A DNA stretch of 64,000 nt, from assembly GCA_005765155.1 (NCBI GenBank), contig VCCP01000003.1, positions 1,302,001 to 1,366,000 on the forward strand, given 5' to 3'. Of this stretch, positions 1 through 13,200 are shown in pieces. The position numbers were made by a program, and so were the translations under genes. How positions within the stretch are numbered: the stretch's first letter is position 1; each line of letters opens with the position of its first letter. This DNA is from Zelopaecilomyces penicillatus (taxonomy: Eukaryota; Ascomycota; Sordariomycetes; Hypocreales; Pseudodiploosporaceae). Under the pieces are notes generated by a model. It did not search any database, was not told where the DNA came from, and worked only from the letters and a program-made list of their open reading frames with translations.

Positions 1-3000
1 GTTGCAGCGTCGTCCGGAGTTGATGATATTCACATTCATACATGACAACCCCCCATGGTCGGTCTAGAGTCGTCCCACAATGTACTAATAACAATGGAAC
101 TAACTTACACCTACAGAGTGCTGTGTTGTCAGCCGGATTGATTTGGAATGTCGTTGAGAAGGAGAAGGGGGGGGCGTCAGGTGAGACGGCTAGCCTGCAA
201 CACACATGCTACCTACACCTGGTACGAGCTACCTCACATACTACTACCGTAACCCATGAGTTGAGAACCTCCCAAGATTTCGGTAAACAACAACGGTGAG
301 CGTCCGGGCCCGTCAGGCGGCGCGGTGTCTTACTCCGTGCAATGAAAGAAGGAGTCAAGGCAGTTGTCCTTTTTCTGAGTTGCCGGAAGTTTTGATGGCA
401 ACTAAACTGGTTCTGATGTGGGGGTGGTCTTAGAAATACAGCATAATACTAATAACGTGTGCCTTGAGGTGATATGCGGTAAATACCTAAGCGGAGGTGC
501 AAAGCTGTATGCCATCCAAAGTCCAGCTGTCCTGTGCGCGCACGTTATTTAACCCACCTACTAACATTGTGGGCGTGTCTCACCCAAACACACACACCAA
601 AGCTGTCGTTCCCAAGGGGGATCTTTTTGGGGGCGAAATCTGCCTTCCAATCTTTTTTGACACTGACATGCACAGACCATATTGACAACTCCACGGGCAT
701 GATGATGTATCAGCTGCTTGGGGGCTGGGTTGGGTTGGGGCTTGGTTAGGGGGGGGGCGTGGAATAGTGACAGGTGATGGATTGGTGAAAGGAGGAGGTG
801 GGTTTCAGTGGGTGATCTTCTGGAAGGAAAATAAAAGGCCGAGAAAAGAGGGTCGGCGGGTCCTCCTATAACCATGCGAAGCCCGTGCGAAGGATGCAAC
901 AGCGGTCGTGGGGACCCGTGAGGTGTAATACAGGGCCGTATTACAGGTAACACAACCGGAAACTACAGCACTCCCATGCCCGGAGTAGATCCGTAGAAGA
1001 GCCAGCGCGCACAGCCAACCATCCCCATCCTTCGCCATGACGAGCCCGTTTTTTTCTCGGTTGTTGACGCAGCAGAGCCAAAAAAAGAAATCAATCAATA
1101 AATATAATTTCGACACCAAACACCAACAAACCCACTCCCCTCCCCGTATAATATCGGAGTGGATTGTTGATGACAGGCACAGAAGCACTTTTTCCTTGGT
1201 CCGTCCTCGGCCCCCAAGGGTCCCATATCCGCCCATCAGTTAGCAGCTCCCCCACAGCGCTGTTTGAGCCGTCCTCAGCGCAGGCAGCAAAGACAGCGAG
1301 TGACAGAAAAACAAAGCAAAACACAGCCAGAAAAGAGAGATCTTACATGCGTAAGGCTAAAGCTGCCTGTCTCGGTCAAGTTACATAGTAAGGGGAGAAG
1401 GGGTGTGTGTACAGTGTACAGTACATACTGTACTGGGGTAAGTAACGTAGCAAAATGTCTTTGTTCTGATGTGCGTTGGGGGGGGGGGACGAGAGAGAAG
1501 AAAGTCAGAAAGAAGGAGGGAAAAAAAGGAAAGAAAGGGGGGACCCAGCTTGGTTGGCGTTTCTGGGGTATCGGACATTCTAACCGCCTGACGTGTGTGT
1601 TGGCTTGGAGTTGAAGTGCTATTACGACTCGTACGAGTAGAAGAATAGGTTTAGTAGAGAACAGGACACAGGTGCCAGCTACCCGCTAGTAGTTGGTGGA
1701 TGCGGTCCAGCCGCAGCGGCGTAAGTTCAGCACAGAGGTGAATGTGCAGTGATCGGATATACTACGTAGTAATGGTATCGGTGAGATAGGTGTAGATGGG
1801 ATGTGATACAGTGAGGCTATCAGGTGTAGTAAGGTTTCCATGCCGTTTCGGTAAAAGCTATCGTGACTACATGCCTCTACCAATATACATGGCTGCAATA
1901 TAAGCAGAGAACTTACTTTGCATTTGACAACAAACATAAATACATGCAGATACCATATTAATTACGTACTGATTTGATGTAGGTTAATAGGTAGTGAAAA
2001 CACACAAAAATACCTTACTTAGCGAGACCATCAAAAAAAGCCATCAAATAAATGACAAGTTCACGAAAAAGGAAAGAAAAAGGGAAGGAAAAAAAGGTTC
2101 CCCACAGCCGGTCGGTCGGGCCGGCAAACGGCGCGCCCTGCCACGGTCAACTCGGCCAGCGAGCCGGGTGGAGCCCCCCAAGTGTCTGCGGACTCGTCCG
2201 TTCGTAAAAAAAATTAAAAATGATGGAAATGAAATGGAAATTATTACAGGAAAAATACACACACATAAGAAGATTAATAAAAACAGATAATCAATAAATG
2301 ATAACCATGCCCTGGAAAAGTGACGGCTTACTTACGCCCCCCCCGGTACAGCATGTATGTATGTATGTATGTATGATGGTGCCAGCAGTAATACATAGCA
2401 AAGTCGTGGACCCCCTACCCCCCGGAGTTAGGCGGCCTGTATCCGTCAGAAATTCTGCTCCATTTTTATTGTATTTTTTTCTTGGTATGGTGTTATGCTG
2501 TTCTTTTGTGTTTCGAATGCAATCATCATCAATGAAAAGTCCCTGACAGCACCATGACACACGCACGCATGTATTCCCCCCCTGTTCTGTAAGGACCAGG
2601 GTTTCTTTCTTTCTTTCTGTCTCTGTAAATATGGTGTGACTTTTTTTTATATTTATTTTTGGGTTTATCTTTGTGCGGAGTTTTATTTTATTTTCTTCTT
2701 CTGATTTCGAACGTTAGTTGTTGGTGACACAATCATAAAGAAAATGAAACAACAAATACATGCAAAAACAAGTCCATGTGCAGTAGAGACAAAAGAAAAA
2801 GAAGCATACGGGGAAAGACAGAGAGAAAGTGAGAAGATGAGGCCAACCTGCCAGATATCCGCCGCATCTTCGGCACATGGTTGACAAGCTACCTCAATAT
2901 TCCCCTACCCCCACTCACGTCCGTCCCCTTCTCCGGGTCCGAAGAACAAAAACGGGCGAGAGAGGGGCGAAGGAAGGGCAAAGCGGAGAACTCGTGTCAA

Positions 3001-3027
3001 GTGTTAGTGTGTGACAGACAGCCCCAA

Positions 3028-3030
<3 letters not shown>

Positions 3031-3064
<34 letters not shown>
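3031..3064. repeat. GT dinucleotide microsatellite, about 17 units
   Basis: An uninterrupted GT run is visible here. It is one of the longest pure dinucleotide tracts in the window and lies in the gene-empty left part. Confidence 0.95.
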
Positions 3065-3066
<2 letters not shown>

Positions 3067-6000
3067 TGCGTTGTCAGGTCCCATTACTTAAGTAGTAGTG
3101 CAGCCTTTTCTTGTTAAGAGTGACTTGAAGCAGCTAGATATTTCAAGTAGTTCCCCCCTCCCTCCCCAGCATAAATCTGCAAGTTGGTACAAGTACGTCT
3201 AGTACACTATGTATGATACGTGTATGAAGCATGTTATGTTGTAGTGGCAGCCAAGATGGCCCGATTTCCTCATGCACTCCTCTCTTTGTTAGTGACAGCT
3301 CCGCCCATCCGACCCTGGACGTTGTTGTGCTACGTAGAACCTTTGGACTCCCTGCATGTTCACAATGCAAAAACCTGCTTGATGTGATTGGGTGAGAGAA
3401 TGGGGTGTTCTGCCAGCGTTTAAAGCATTTGAGATGGATGGATGGATGGGTACTGCATCTCGGTATACTGGCCCCCATGCTGTTCCAACCTTGAAGAAAA
3501 AAACAAGCAAAAAAGTTGACATCTGTCTGTCTGCAGCAGAGACAGACAGGCACACACACCCCCCATTTCCTTTTTTTCACGCCCATGTGTTTCTGCTTAC
3601 CACTATTAGGGTGCCTCGTGTATCTCGTGTATCTCGTGTGTCTCAAAGTGGTTCAGCACCAAGGGAAAAAACAAGTTAACTATGGGCTTGGCTAAGCTTG
3701 TCCCCTCCCCCCTAAGCCCGGTCGGTCGATGACAAATGCAAGTTTTATGTCTAAGAAAAAAAGAAAAAAACAACGAATGAAAGAGAAAAAGGAAAGAAAA
3801 AAAAACAGGTTTCAGTATTCGTCACGAACAAACGTGGCGGCGCATTCGCCAACAACGGCTTGCGCCGTTTTACAGCCCCATGGCTGTTTGAGACAAGGCA
3901 GCAGCGCCGAAGTCCGTATAGTAAGGTTAGTTAGTAGGTAGCATTAATCGGTAAGTTATGCAAGTACTATACAAATCGGAAAGCTGAAAGGAAAAGGAAA
4001 AAAGGCCCAGCGGAAAAAGTCGTGATTCAATTCCGACATTTACCAAAATAAAAATCTTACTTCTCCGGTGCTCCGGATAAGAAGATGCCTCTAATAATTT
4101 TGCCACTGGTACTGCATGTTGTCTGTCTGCATGTGCAAAAAAGTTGACAACAACAGCATCACCACCGTATTGACCCCCCCTCCCACCCCCTGCTAAATGG
4201 ACTAGAGAGGCAGCATGCTGTTCCTTATCTGCATGTGTTTATATGCAGAAATAAACAAAATAATAATGACAAACACGAGTAATTATATATGCTCATGTTA
4301 TTGCATTTAGACTTTTTGTGAATGCTACTCTGTCAGGTGCAACTTTACAAACTTCCCCTCGCTGGGCCAAGGGAAAAATAAAAATAAAAAATAAAAACGC
4401 GGGGTTCATGTCAGAAAAACGTCAAAACGCAAGACCACTGCATCGGATCCATTCCCCGTGCTTTTTTTTTTTTATTTACATGTGTCTTGGATAAATATTG
4501 TTGTTGTTGATATTGTTGATGTTGTGGATGCGTACAAGCAGGTACTATTGTACTCATTATTAATACGCGCTATTCGTATTTTATTTTGATTTACATACCC
4601 AGATCCATAGCTGCGGTACGGTGCTATACAACACCGGTGAGCGTTTTCACTTTATATTAGTCTCAGTCAAACCAAAAAGAAACAAAACCAAAGCCAGACT
4701 CAAACCTAAAACCTCGCCCCCCCTCTCGCCGAGACAACCTGGCAGCCATTCGTGTCTCCGGCGCTGTTCGCTTGCTTCTCCACCTTGCTTTTTCTTTCCG
4801 TGCTGTTGGAGGATTTTTATTTGGTCTCTTTTCGACATGACACCCCCAATACCAACACCCCCCTCCTTACGTTAACACACACAGACACATACACACACCC
4901 CTCCACTTCTCTATTTGCCCGCGTTATTACCACTGAAGTATGTAATGTAATTAATATGTGCTGTGTGTGTGTGTGTGTGTGTTCGTGTATGTATTGTGTA
5001 GTGTGTCAAAAAGGCTTGCCAACGGCTGGCCGAGAACCGTATAATCAAGAAAAATTCACTCATATTAGATAGGTTCTTTGTCGGGCAAGCAAGCCACCGT
5101 CGAAATGTGGCTACAAATGGCTTGGGCTTTCTCTCCAAGCAATAACATGTCAAACTATTCGATAATAAAAAAAAGCCATCTATATACATAAGGCCATGTA
5201 CAGTTCATCCAATCGGTCGGCACAATCCGATACTCGGGGGGCTCAAACAATGGCGAACAAGTCGACACACCCAGACTCACCCCCTCCCCCTAGTAGGTAA
5301 GGTGTGTATTAATTGCCCGACCTGTATGTACGTACACATGCAATAACACGCCATGGTTGCCATATTGCCAGGTATCCAACAAAAGTTAGCCGTCTGCAGC
5401 CGGCCTGTCAAAGAAACATAAAAGTTGGAAAACGTTGTCTTGTCGCTCGGCAGCATCCCGACAACCCAGTCACTTGGCTGGGCTGGCATCGCACCCTCTC
5501 GGACAAAAGACTTCAACTGGCCACCTGGTAGCCCCCCCCCCCCCCCAAATCTGGAGTTTCCTGTCCGTCTTACCCGTTGTGATTACCGCAGTCCCGCTTC
5601 TAAATTAGTAGCTGATCCCAGAGGCGAAAGGCCTCCTCGTAGCTGATGGCACATCCATCCATCCATCCATCGCTCTCCAATGAGATCCGATTGCATACTG
5701 TACATGCACCCTGCATGCACATCCAATCCATCAAGCCATCTAGCCGTCAAGGTCCATCATCCATCCATCCCTTCTCCAGCCAAAAAAAAAAAACTAACTC
5801 GCCTACCGCCACCGTCCTGTCCTGTCCTGTCCTGGCCCTGCAAAAAATTAAAACTAGTCGCTAAACTAGATGGCTATTCCTGCGACCAGCCCGTCAAATC
5901 CCAGATCCATGTTCCGACGGCGGCACATGCTGCTGGCTGGGCTGGCTGGGCTGCGTGTGTGCATCGCATCACATCGCCCTTCACCTACACCCCCCCTCCT

Positions 6001-6397
6001 CGATTCAAGTGTCGGCCGATACCTTGCAGACGTCTATACGTGTATTCCGTGGATGTGCCTGTTCTCTAACACCTGTCAGTTGAAGGTAGTGTATGTAGGT
6101 GTATGAAGACGGCGCTGTGTGTAGATGGCATCCGCCTCATCAAAGCCAGTTTCCATGTTTTATTACCCCAACAGATGCTGTATTAGATAGAGTCTTGGAA
6201 GTAGGAGAGGAGGTACTCAAGCTGTGGGAACCTAAGGCATCCATCCATTCAGCTTACATATTTCATTCTCAGGGTTGAGCCATTCACCTGTAGTACAAGC
6301 ACTGAGGCACTATTCCTCACTAATACTGCCTACCTAATTACTTATGAACAGCATCAACAACAACATCATCACATCAACCCTACCTAGTAGTAAACAC

Positions 6398-6430
6398 CAA
6401 ACACCAAACCCCAAACCCCAAACCCCAAAC
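6398..6430. repeat. CCCCAAA heptamer repeat, telomere-like
   Basis: About four consecutive units of CCCCAAA, preceded by two degenerate CACCAAA units. The unit resembles but does not equal the usual fungal telomere unit (CCCTAA), so it is more likely a simple repeat than a true interstitial telomere. Confidence 0.7.
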
Positions 6431-8873
6431 TCCCTGTAGTCTCATCTGCAGCCCCCGTTCATGTCGCAATGGCTAACCATCAACCAACCCACGCTCAGCT
6501 TAGAACGATGCCTTTACGATGCCGCCAATGCGCTCATCTCAATTCGCCACCACCAACCACCAACCACGAGATAAGACAAAACGCCCTACTCCCACCGCAA
6601 GCAACCCCCTTCCCCTCCCCCCAAGCTTAACAAAATAACCACGCATCAATTGAATTACCTACGGTGCAACCAGGGGGGGGGCCAGGGTTAGTCGGTTGGT
6701 CGGCCCTCCCTCTGGCAAGTTCCGTGTATAAAAAACCCAGCGGCTCGTAGTTCAGAACATTAGCCCATACATCCGTGAGGTAGTTAGTTATCCCCATCGT
6801 CCGGTAGGTTATTAGTGTAGTCAAGTCAAGTCAAATAGCTTCCACCCCCAGCCCTGTGGATGTAACGTCAGTACACAGACCTGCCCCATCCGGGTCATCC
6901 CCACGTTGCTCTTGCTCTACTCTCAACCACTCTCAACCACTCGCTCGTCGCTCTTTCGGTGCGCGCCATCACCAGCCCCTAAATCTCGGGAACTTGGAAA
7001 AGCCCCCTTCCCCCCCCTAATCCAATCATCAACTTCACTTCATCTCGTCTCGTGGCGTGCAGTGTGTGTAGTGCAGGTAGTCGTCGGGAGAGCCATAGTG
7101 CATCAAGTAGTTTCCAGTGCTAAAGCCCACCTTAGTTTGAAGTGTTCTTCTTCTTCTTTGGCCCGGCAGTCCCATCCATGTCCTTGGTCCCGGGAGGGGG
7201 CCATCTTTGTCTTTGTCTGTCTCTCTCAACCCACATTCCGAAACTCAATCAAGTAGAGGGGAACGGACAGCATGGATGCGCCGGACCGGACCTGCTGCTC
7301 GTAATACCTCGTACTCTACCGTTTGATAGATTGATTGATTCATTGACTGATCCAGACATGACACACACACACAGTCAACTCACACATTCAACACATGCAG
7401 ACGCTTGCCCGTCAGCCCTTCACCGGGCCAAGGCACCGGGTTCTCTTGGCTTTCTCCAGGCTCTCCACTCGCACCAAAGAGCACTGCCTCCCCTCTCCCC
7501 AACAGTGGCCGGCGCCCCTTTAACATTACCTACCTACAGCAGACAGACCTGGTTTGCCTGCTCCGATAGCCTGGCCTGAGCCTGGCCTGGGTGGCTTCCA
7601 TGCCTGCCACGCCTTTTGCCCTGCCATGCCATGTTATGCCCTTTCACACCCCCGGGGAGCGTCGTCCTTCTTTTTTTCTCTGACAGGGATCTACCCGTCT
7701 GCGCCTGGCGCGAACCTTCCAGGACCTCAAACCTGTTTCCCTTTCCGCCGCCAGCAGCGAAATGGCGTCCCCCCCCCCCCCCCGGACAAGCAAGCGCTCT
7801 TTGGGGCAATCAAACAAAAGCATCCAAAGTACTTCTTCATTGTAGGCACTTTGTCCACCCCCGTTCCATAAGTTATTACCTCTCATAACCTCATAACTCC
7901 GTGACGTGACAGCCCTCCCCCCTCCCGGACAGGGTGCCCGCTGTGTGCCCGTCAAACTATGTCCGTCGTCATGTTGACATGTTTGACATATTGGACTGTC
8001 CTCGGAATCCGACGCAGACATGTCGTTCCGTACCTCCCCCCAAGCTCGCTCTGAAAAAAGGTTTCTCCTATTGCCCGACCCGGTGGGTTGCATTAGCCGT
8101 TGGACTGAGGGCTGGCTATTGATTGGCGCGGCTGCTTGACTACCACCTGAAGTGAACTATTATTACAGTGAAGCTACAGTGAGCTAAGGTGCACCGCACA
8201 CACCACACTACGCCTGTGACGTGACACGCCTAGTAGTTAGTAGTGCCTGTAGATGTGTGTATCATGTCATCAACTGCCGGATGCCGTTCCCAAGCACCAG
8301 AGATCCGACGAACTCGCGTTGAACCATTTCCCAAGCCATCAGCGATTGCTCTAAACATGCCCCGTCTTAGCAAATCTTTCAGGGAAATGATCGGCATCAG
8401 CCCAGAACCCAAATATCAAACCAAACACCAAAAGGGCCGCGTCAAGAATCAAACGAATGTGTAGATCCTAATTGTATTGCAATATGCTTCGCTACCTAGT
8501 CTTTGCAGACCTGTTTCCCTATCTTCTTTCCACTCAAGATTGTCATATACTCATTCATCCTTGTTCATTGTATGTGTATGTATAGATAAACCCTCAACAA
8601 CCCAAACATAAGCCTGTATTGTCCCAGTCCCGCTTTAGTACTCCAAATAGATAAAAATTCCTAATCCGACGCCCCTTTTAGCCAGGCCCTAGAGAATAAA
8701 ATCCCAACTTTCCCTTTAGCACGCTCCCTAGTAAATTATATTGTATACAGTTTAGCCCGCACCCCAAGTCTGGGAATGGCAGCTAGTATGGTTCGCCCAT
8801 GTGGTATCTTCGTTGCCCAACAGAAAATTAAACAAAAAAATGGCTAGTGGGGAAGAGGTATAATGTGTGTCAT

Positions 8874-10270
8874 TCACACACTGCCCCTCTTCATGTTGTT
8901 GTTGGAGCGTGGGAGACGGAGACTGTCCACGTCCTCGTCGTAGCCGCAGTCGGTGTCACTACCGTGGTGTGTATCACGTTTAGAGCGTTCGCCCCCTTGT
9001 GCTCCACGGCTCATAGCATCCGACTCAGCTCTAGCATTGTTGATCATGGCTGGGAGCTGACGCCGCCTGGCGTTGATGAACCAATTAGAGATTTGATCTG
9101 CGAGTCCAAAGTTAGCCCCAATAGTCCGATTCCCAAGCCCCATATATATAGCAAAGCAAACACTTCAGAAAACAAGAGATACTTACTCATTTGGAGACCA
9201 GTCTTCCGCATCAACTCCTGCTTCTCGTCTTCCGTGGGGTATGGGTGCTGGAGGTGGGCTACAAACCACGCCCTCAGCTTGTCTGTTGTCTCCTTCGGTA
9301 GATTTCCACGTCTTTTGCGTTGCTTGGCGTTATCACCTCCAACGCTCATGCCACCAAAATCGCCATATTGCCGTGACTCTGGGAAGTGCGATGTGTATGC
9401 ATTGGCGGAAAATGGAGATCGGTCGTAGGGTCGTCCTGGACTTGTAGGCTGCGACTGGTGATGGGCCTGATGGCGATAAGCACGATCATAAGAAGGCGTG
9501 CTGTGGAAAGCGGAAGGCGGGTCAATCAGCGAGGCCACTGCCTGACGCGTGACATGGTTGTCATCGATGTGTTCACGTGGTCGATGTGCCTCTCTTTCGA
9601 AATTGATGGTTTTCGTCAGACTTGGAAGCGTAATTCGTGTCTCAACTGCATCTTTTTTCATATCCACCGGTGTTAAAATCCCACTGGTCGGGCTAGCCGT
9701 GCTCCGGTTTAGAGGGGCCCATCGATCAGCCGTTTCTGACATTGGCCTCGTTTGAGGGGGAGATAGCTGGCGGGCTGGACCACGCTCTGGGCTGCGATAG
9801 AGTCGAGGTACCTGCTTGGACCTCAGAGTTTCCTGCTCCTCCTCGTTGGTAATCCTTCTTCGCTTCATTGAGTTTGCGGAATGGATGTATTCTGGTGATG
9901 CCAAGCGGTTGGGGGCTGAAGTAGCTGGGGCGCTGGTGGGTGCCTCTGGTAAATGAGTCTTGAGGTGCAGTTCTGGGATAGCCTGAAGTTCAATGTTAGC
10001 AAAAGATATCCCGAGTTGCTGTGGTTAGATGTACCAGTTGACACTGGTGAGAGTTCATACCTGTCGAATCGACGGTAGAGCAACTGGCTTAACATCTGAT
10101 CGGGGGTTGAAATAGTTGGATGGTCGTCCCGAATCCCATGGGTAGTCATTGTTGAAGGCCATGTGCGGCAACGGAGCAGAGGCAGTGAGGATGGTCATTT
10201 TCAAAGTCTGGGCCGAAGCCTGGTCCAGATACAGGTTTGTTTGACTTCGCCTAGGTGAGGCACTGTTCAT
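8874..10270 (-). CDS. TALE (KN) homeobox transcription factor
   Basis: This encodes a nuclear DNA-binding transcription factor of the TALE homeodomain class. Three exons are inferred: 10061-10270, 9187-9982 and 8874-9097, with introns of 78 and 89 bp and clean GTATGA/CTTCAG and GTAAGT/CGCAG junctions. The spliced protein is about 409 aa. The homeodomain lies near residues 293-353. It starts with a basic KRRGNLPK arm and carries the PYP three-residue loop insertion between helices 1 and 2. The recognition helix QISNWFINARRR is completed only after the second splice, so an unspliced read would lose it. The N-terminal half is disordered and rich in S, P and R. The 5'-most in-frame ATG at 10270 is used; a second ATG at 10198 is an equally plausible start. 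The gene sits alone between two stretches of about 9 kb that look gene-empty, a setting often seen for developmental regulators. The target genes are unknown. Confidence 0.88.
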
Positions 10271-13200
10271 TCCAGGAAGAATGCAAGCCGTAGGTTAGAA
10301 AAGGAAGCGGGATTAATGACCTGTCAAGCCGTCAGCATGGTGTCCACGCCGCCCGTTTAGAGCCATTATAGTAACGTACTCCGCAATGAACCCAGGCACT
10401 GCTGTGTATCAGTGTGTGTCTGATGCTTTCCTTTGTCTTGGCAAGTCCAAGATGATATGTCTCAGCCCGGTTGAGCTTGGAAGAGGGAGAGATCCAGAAA
10501 AGACGGGAGCACGGGCTCAAGGAGATGATGATAAGCAGCGACAGAGATTGAGAGAGAAAGGTAAGCTGATATTTGGCTCTTCGTGTTCTTCAGCGATTAT
10601 GTCCAGAGAAAAAAAAAAGACTTCCTAAGATGATAAAACCAAGTAACAAGGTGATGTTGATATACAGATGGATGTAAAGGTCAAGCTTCGAAGAGGCTGA
10701 TGTCGTACGAGTCGGGTCGATGGAGCGGGAGATCGAGTTCGGGGGCCAACAGCATTGGTGGGATGGGCCCGGGTCTTTCTATATAATTAGGTAGCCAAAG
10801 TTGGTGGCAGGGGTGTGTAGGGAGGGGGGTGTGCAGCAGCCACCAAACTGCTCTCGGCCCAGGCCAGCCTGTAGGGATATTTCACGTAGGCCAGACCAGG
10901 GGTGCGGAAGAGGCTGCCAGAATAGGTAATAGTCGAGAGGGTGGTGGCCTTGACGCAATGGTAACCAGGCAAGCAAGCTAGGTGTATGGATGGATGGTGG
11001 ACAAGCCAGAAAAGCCAGAAGCCGGTAGGTCAGTCCAAATTCACTGGACCTGAATCTTTACGGTGACGGAACTTGGACAAGTTCAGGAGAAGTCGCTTGA
11101 AGTCCCCGCGTATGGGGAAAAAGCCAAAGCGGTGCGGAACCTGGCAGAGAAAGAGCTCCTGCCCTGAGACGAGGCCCAGTCACAAACGGGCAGGTTAATT
11201 GCACGCTATGGGCTGTAAGGTAAGGTGAGTTGAGCTTCAGGCAGGTGCGAAGTAGAAGAACGAGAAAAGAACACTTGTCTGCTGGATACCAAGTGCCGAG
11301 GAGAAGTGCCAATCAGCAGAGTGCCCTGCAACGGTGCAGTACTAACCCAATGTTATTATTACATTGCTTCAGATAGTGGTCAGTCGGCCCTTGGTAATTA
11401 GTCTGTATTATTACCTAGAATAGATGTCATCGATGAGGCAAGGTGGAAGTGGGCTGGGCTTGGCTGGGCAGACGGACGACACACCAGGCCGGACATGGCC
11501 CGGGAAAGCCAACGAGTGAGTAATGAAGTAACGACGGGGAGAATCGCAGATGGAACATCAACCTCAGGTTCTGCTTGGCACCTTGGGCCGGTGCGGCGCC
11601 GGTCTGACAGCCCACTACGTCCGGTGGCTGATTACATATGCCACTGCCAGCGCAGTATTGACCTGAGTGGGCAGTTTATTACAGTGCCAAGGTGTCTGTC
11701 TGGATGTGCATTTGTCCAAACATCAGCATGTGTGTCCAGTCATCAGCCCATTATGGGACCCTACACTAAGGCAAGCACAGGCTGCCTCCTCCCCTTGATC
11801 CCCCTCCCCTAGTTGTAATGACCTGGAACTTGATCAGCTAATCTGCGTTCATACAGATAGGTGCATGCAGGTGCTGCTAGTCAAAACAGGCACTTACTGC
11901 GCAAAGCAGACTAGCTTGGAGCCAGCAGAATTACAGATACCGCGAAGAGGGGCCAGTGGTTGGCTCCATAGCTTCGGAGGTCGGGTTCCATCCATCTCAG
12001 CGACACTGGGATCCCAGGGAAGCCATATGGAAAGGCCAGAGAAGCACAAGCGAGCGGCTAGCCCGGTGGAGCCACCACCAAGGGCTCTCACAGGGCCACC
12101 ACACCCAGGACCACACACACCATAGGGGTGGCGGCGGAGCTGCAGGCATGCTGGCTTGCCAGTACGAAGCCAACTCGAACCAAAGCTCGCTCTCCTAAGG
12201 GGGGGTGGAATGTCAAAGGTGTCAAGCCCTGCCTGAACAGGTACCGTGCGGCTGCTGCCACTGCTACTCAATGACCGCCAACGGCTAGCAGCACAAGTAG
12301 CCCCATCAATGCCATCTATCGCACCCCCTTGCCCCCCTTCTAACGCTCCCTATCAGCGCTCCCTATCTGCGCCAGAATCAAACGCCTCGGTCAACGCCCT
12401 AGGAGCGAGTCGCGCGGGTCCAGCTTGGCCCTAGCCGGCGGTCCTCGCACCCAGGCGGCGACGGCGTTGGCGGCGAACCGGGCCCGGACAAGCCCCCAGC
12501 CTTGTCCCTCCTTGGCCGTCCTTGGCTCCTCCCCCTCCCTCCCTTCCCAAATCCCCCAATTAGAACACGCCCAAGCGAGGCATGAGCAAAATAACCAGGT
12601 GCGTTTCGGAGAAATGCATTTACGGAGACGTCGTAGATCGCTCTGACCTGGCGCGAAACTTCTGCCAGAGCCATGGGTTCGCCCGGGAAGAGAATAAAGG
12701 GGGGGAATGGAATGGTCTTCTCTCAAGCCCCTCCCCCCCGCGGGTCCACTGTTTGTTTGTATTGCATTTTCACAGGTTAATATCTCACCTGGTTATTATG
12801 ATAAATGAGGTGATTGTTCGCTGGTGTTGTCTTTTCCCATGGGAAACCCAGCGTGTGCTGGCGGCCCTGCGTCAACGCTGGTCCTTGTAGATGCATCTAT
12901 ACGGGATGCATGGTGGTGAAGTGCTATTGCCATTTGCCATACCAGTCGCTCCCTCCCTCCACAGGTCTTTGTCCATTAGAATGCATGGATGGGCACACCT
13001 GTCACCGGCAACGTCCCTCCCACTTCCCAATCGCTCCGCTTCCCAACGTTTTACGTACAATAGACATCAAGCAAGGTGTCTTGTCTTGTCTGTATTGATA
13101 GGAGGTATTTAGTTGGTTGACGTGTGTCTGTCTCCTGCAGGTGGGGGGTGGTGCCAGTGGCTCGCAGTAACATGTAAGAGTACCCTCGCATCTGGGTACG

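Larger units (their letters stand above)
1..8873. other. Gene-empty stretch rich in simple repeats
   Basis: I see no supportable gene in this 8.9-kb stretch. ORFs are short, lack recognisable motifs and are mostly low-complexity translations. The DNA holds many simple repeats: a long GT run near 3031-3064, a GT run near 4972, ATGT repeats near 2354, CATC repeats near 5648, and C15 tracts near 5532 and 7769. It lies downstream of the homeobox gene at 8874-10270. It may be untranslated or regulatory DNA, or hold noncoding RNA genes that cannot be recognised by eye. Confidence 0.6.

Noticed and set aside
6398..6430. Interstitial telomere
   Set aside because: The unit is CCCCAAA rather than CCCTAA and only about four copies exist, so it is treated as a simple repeat.
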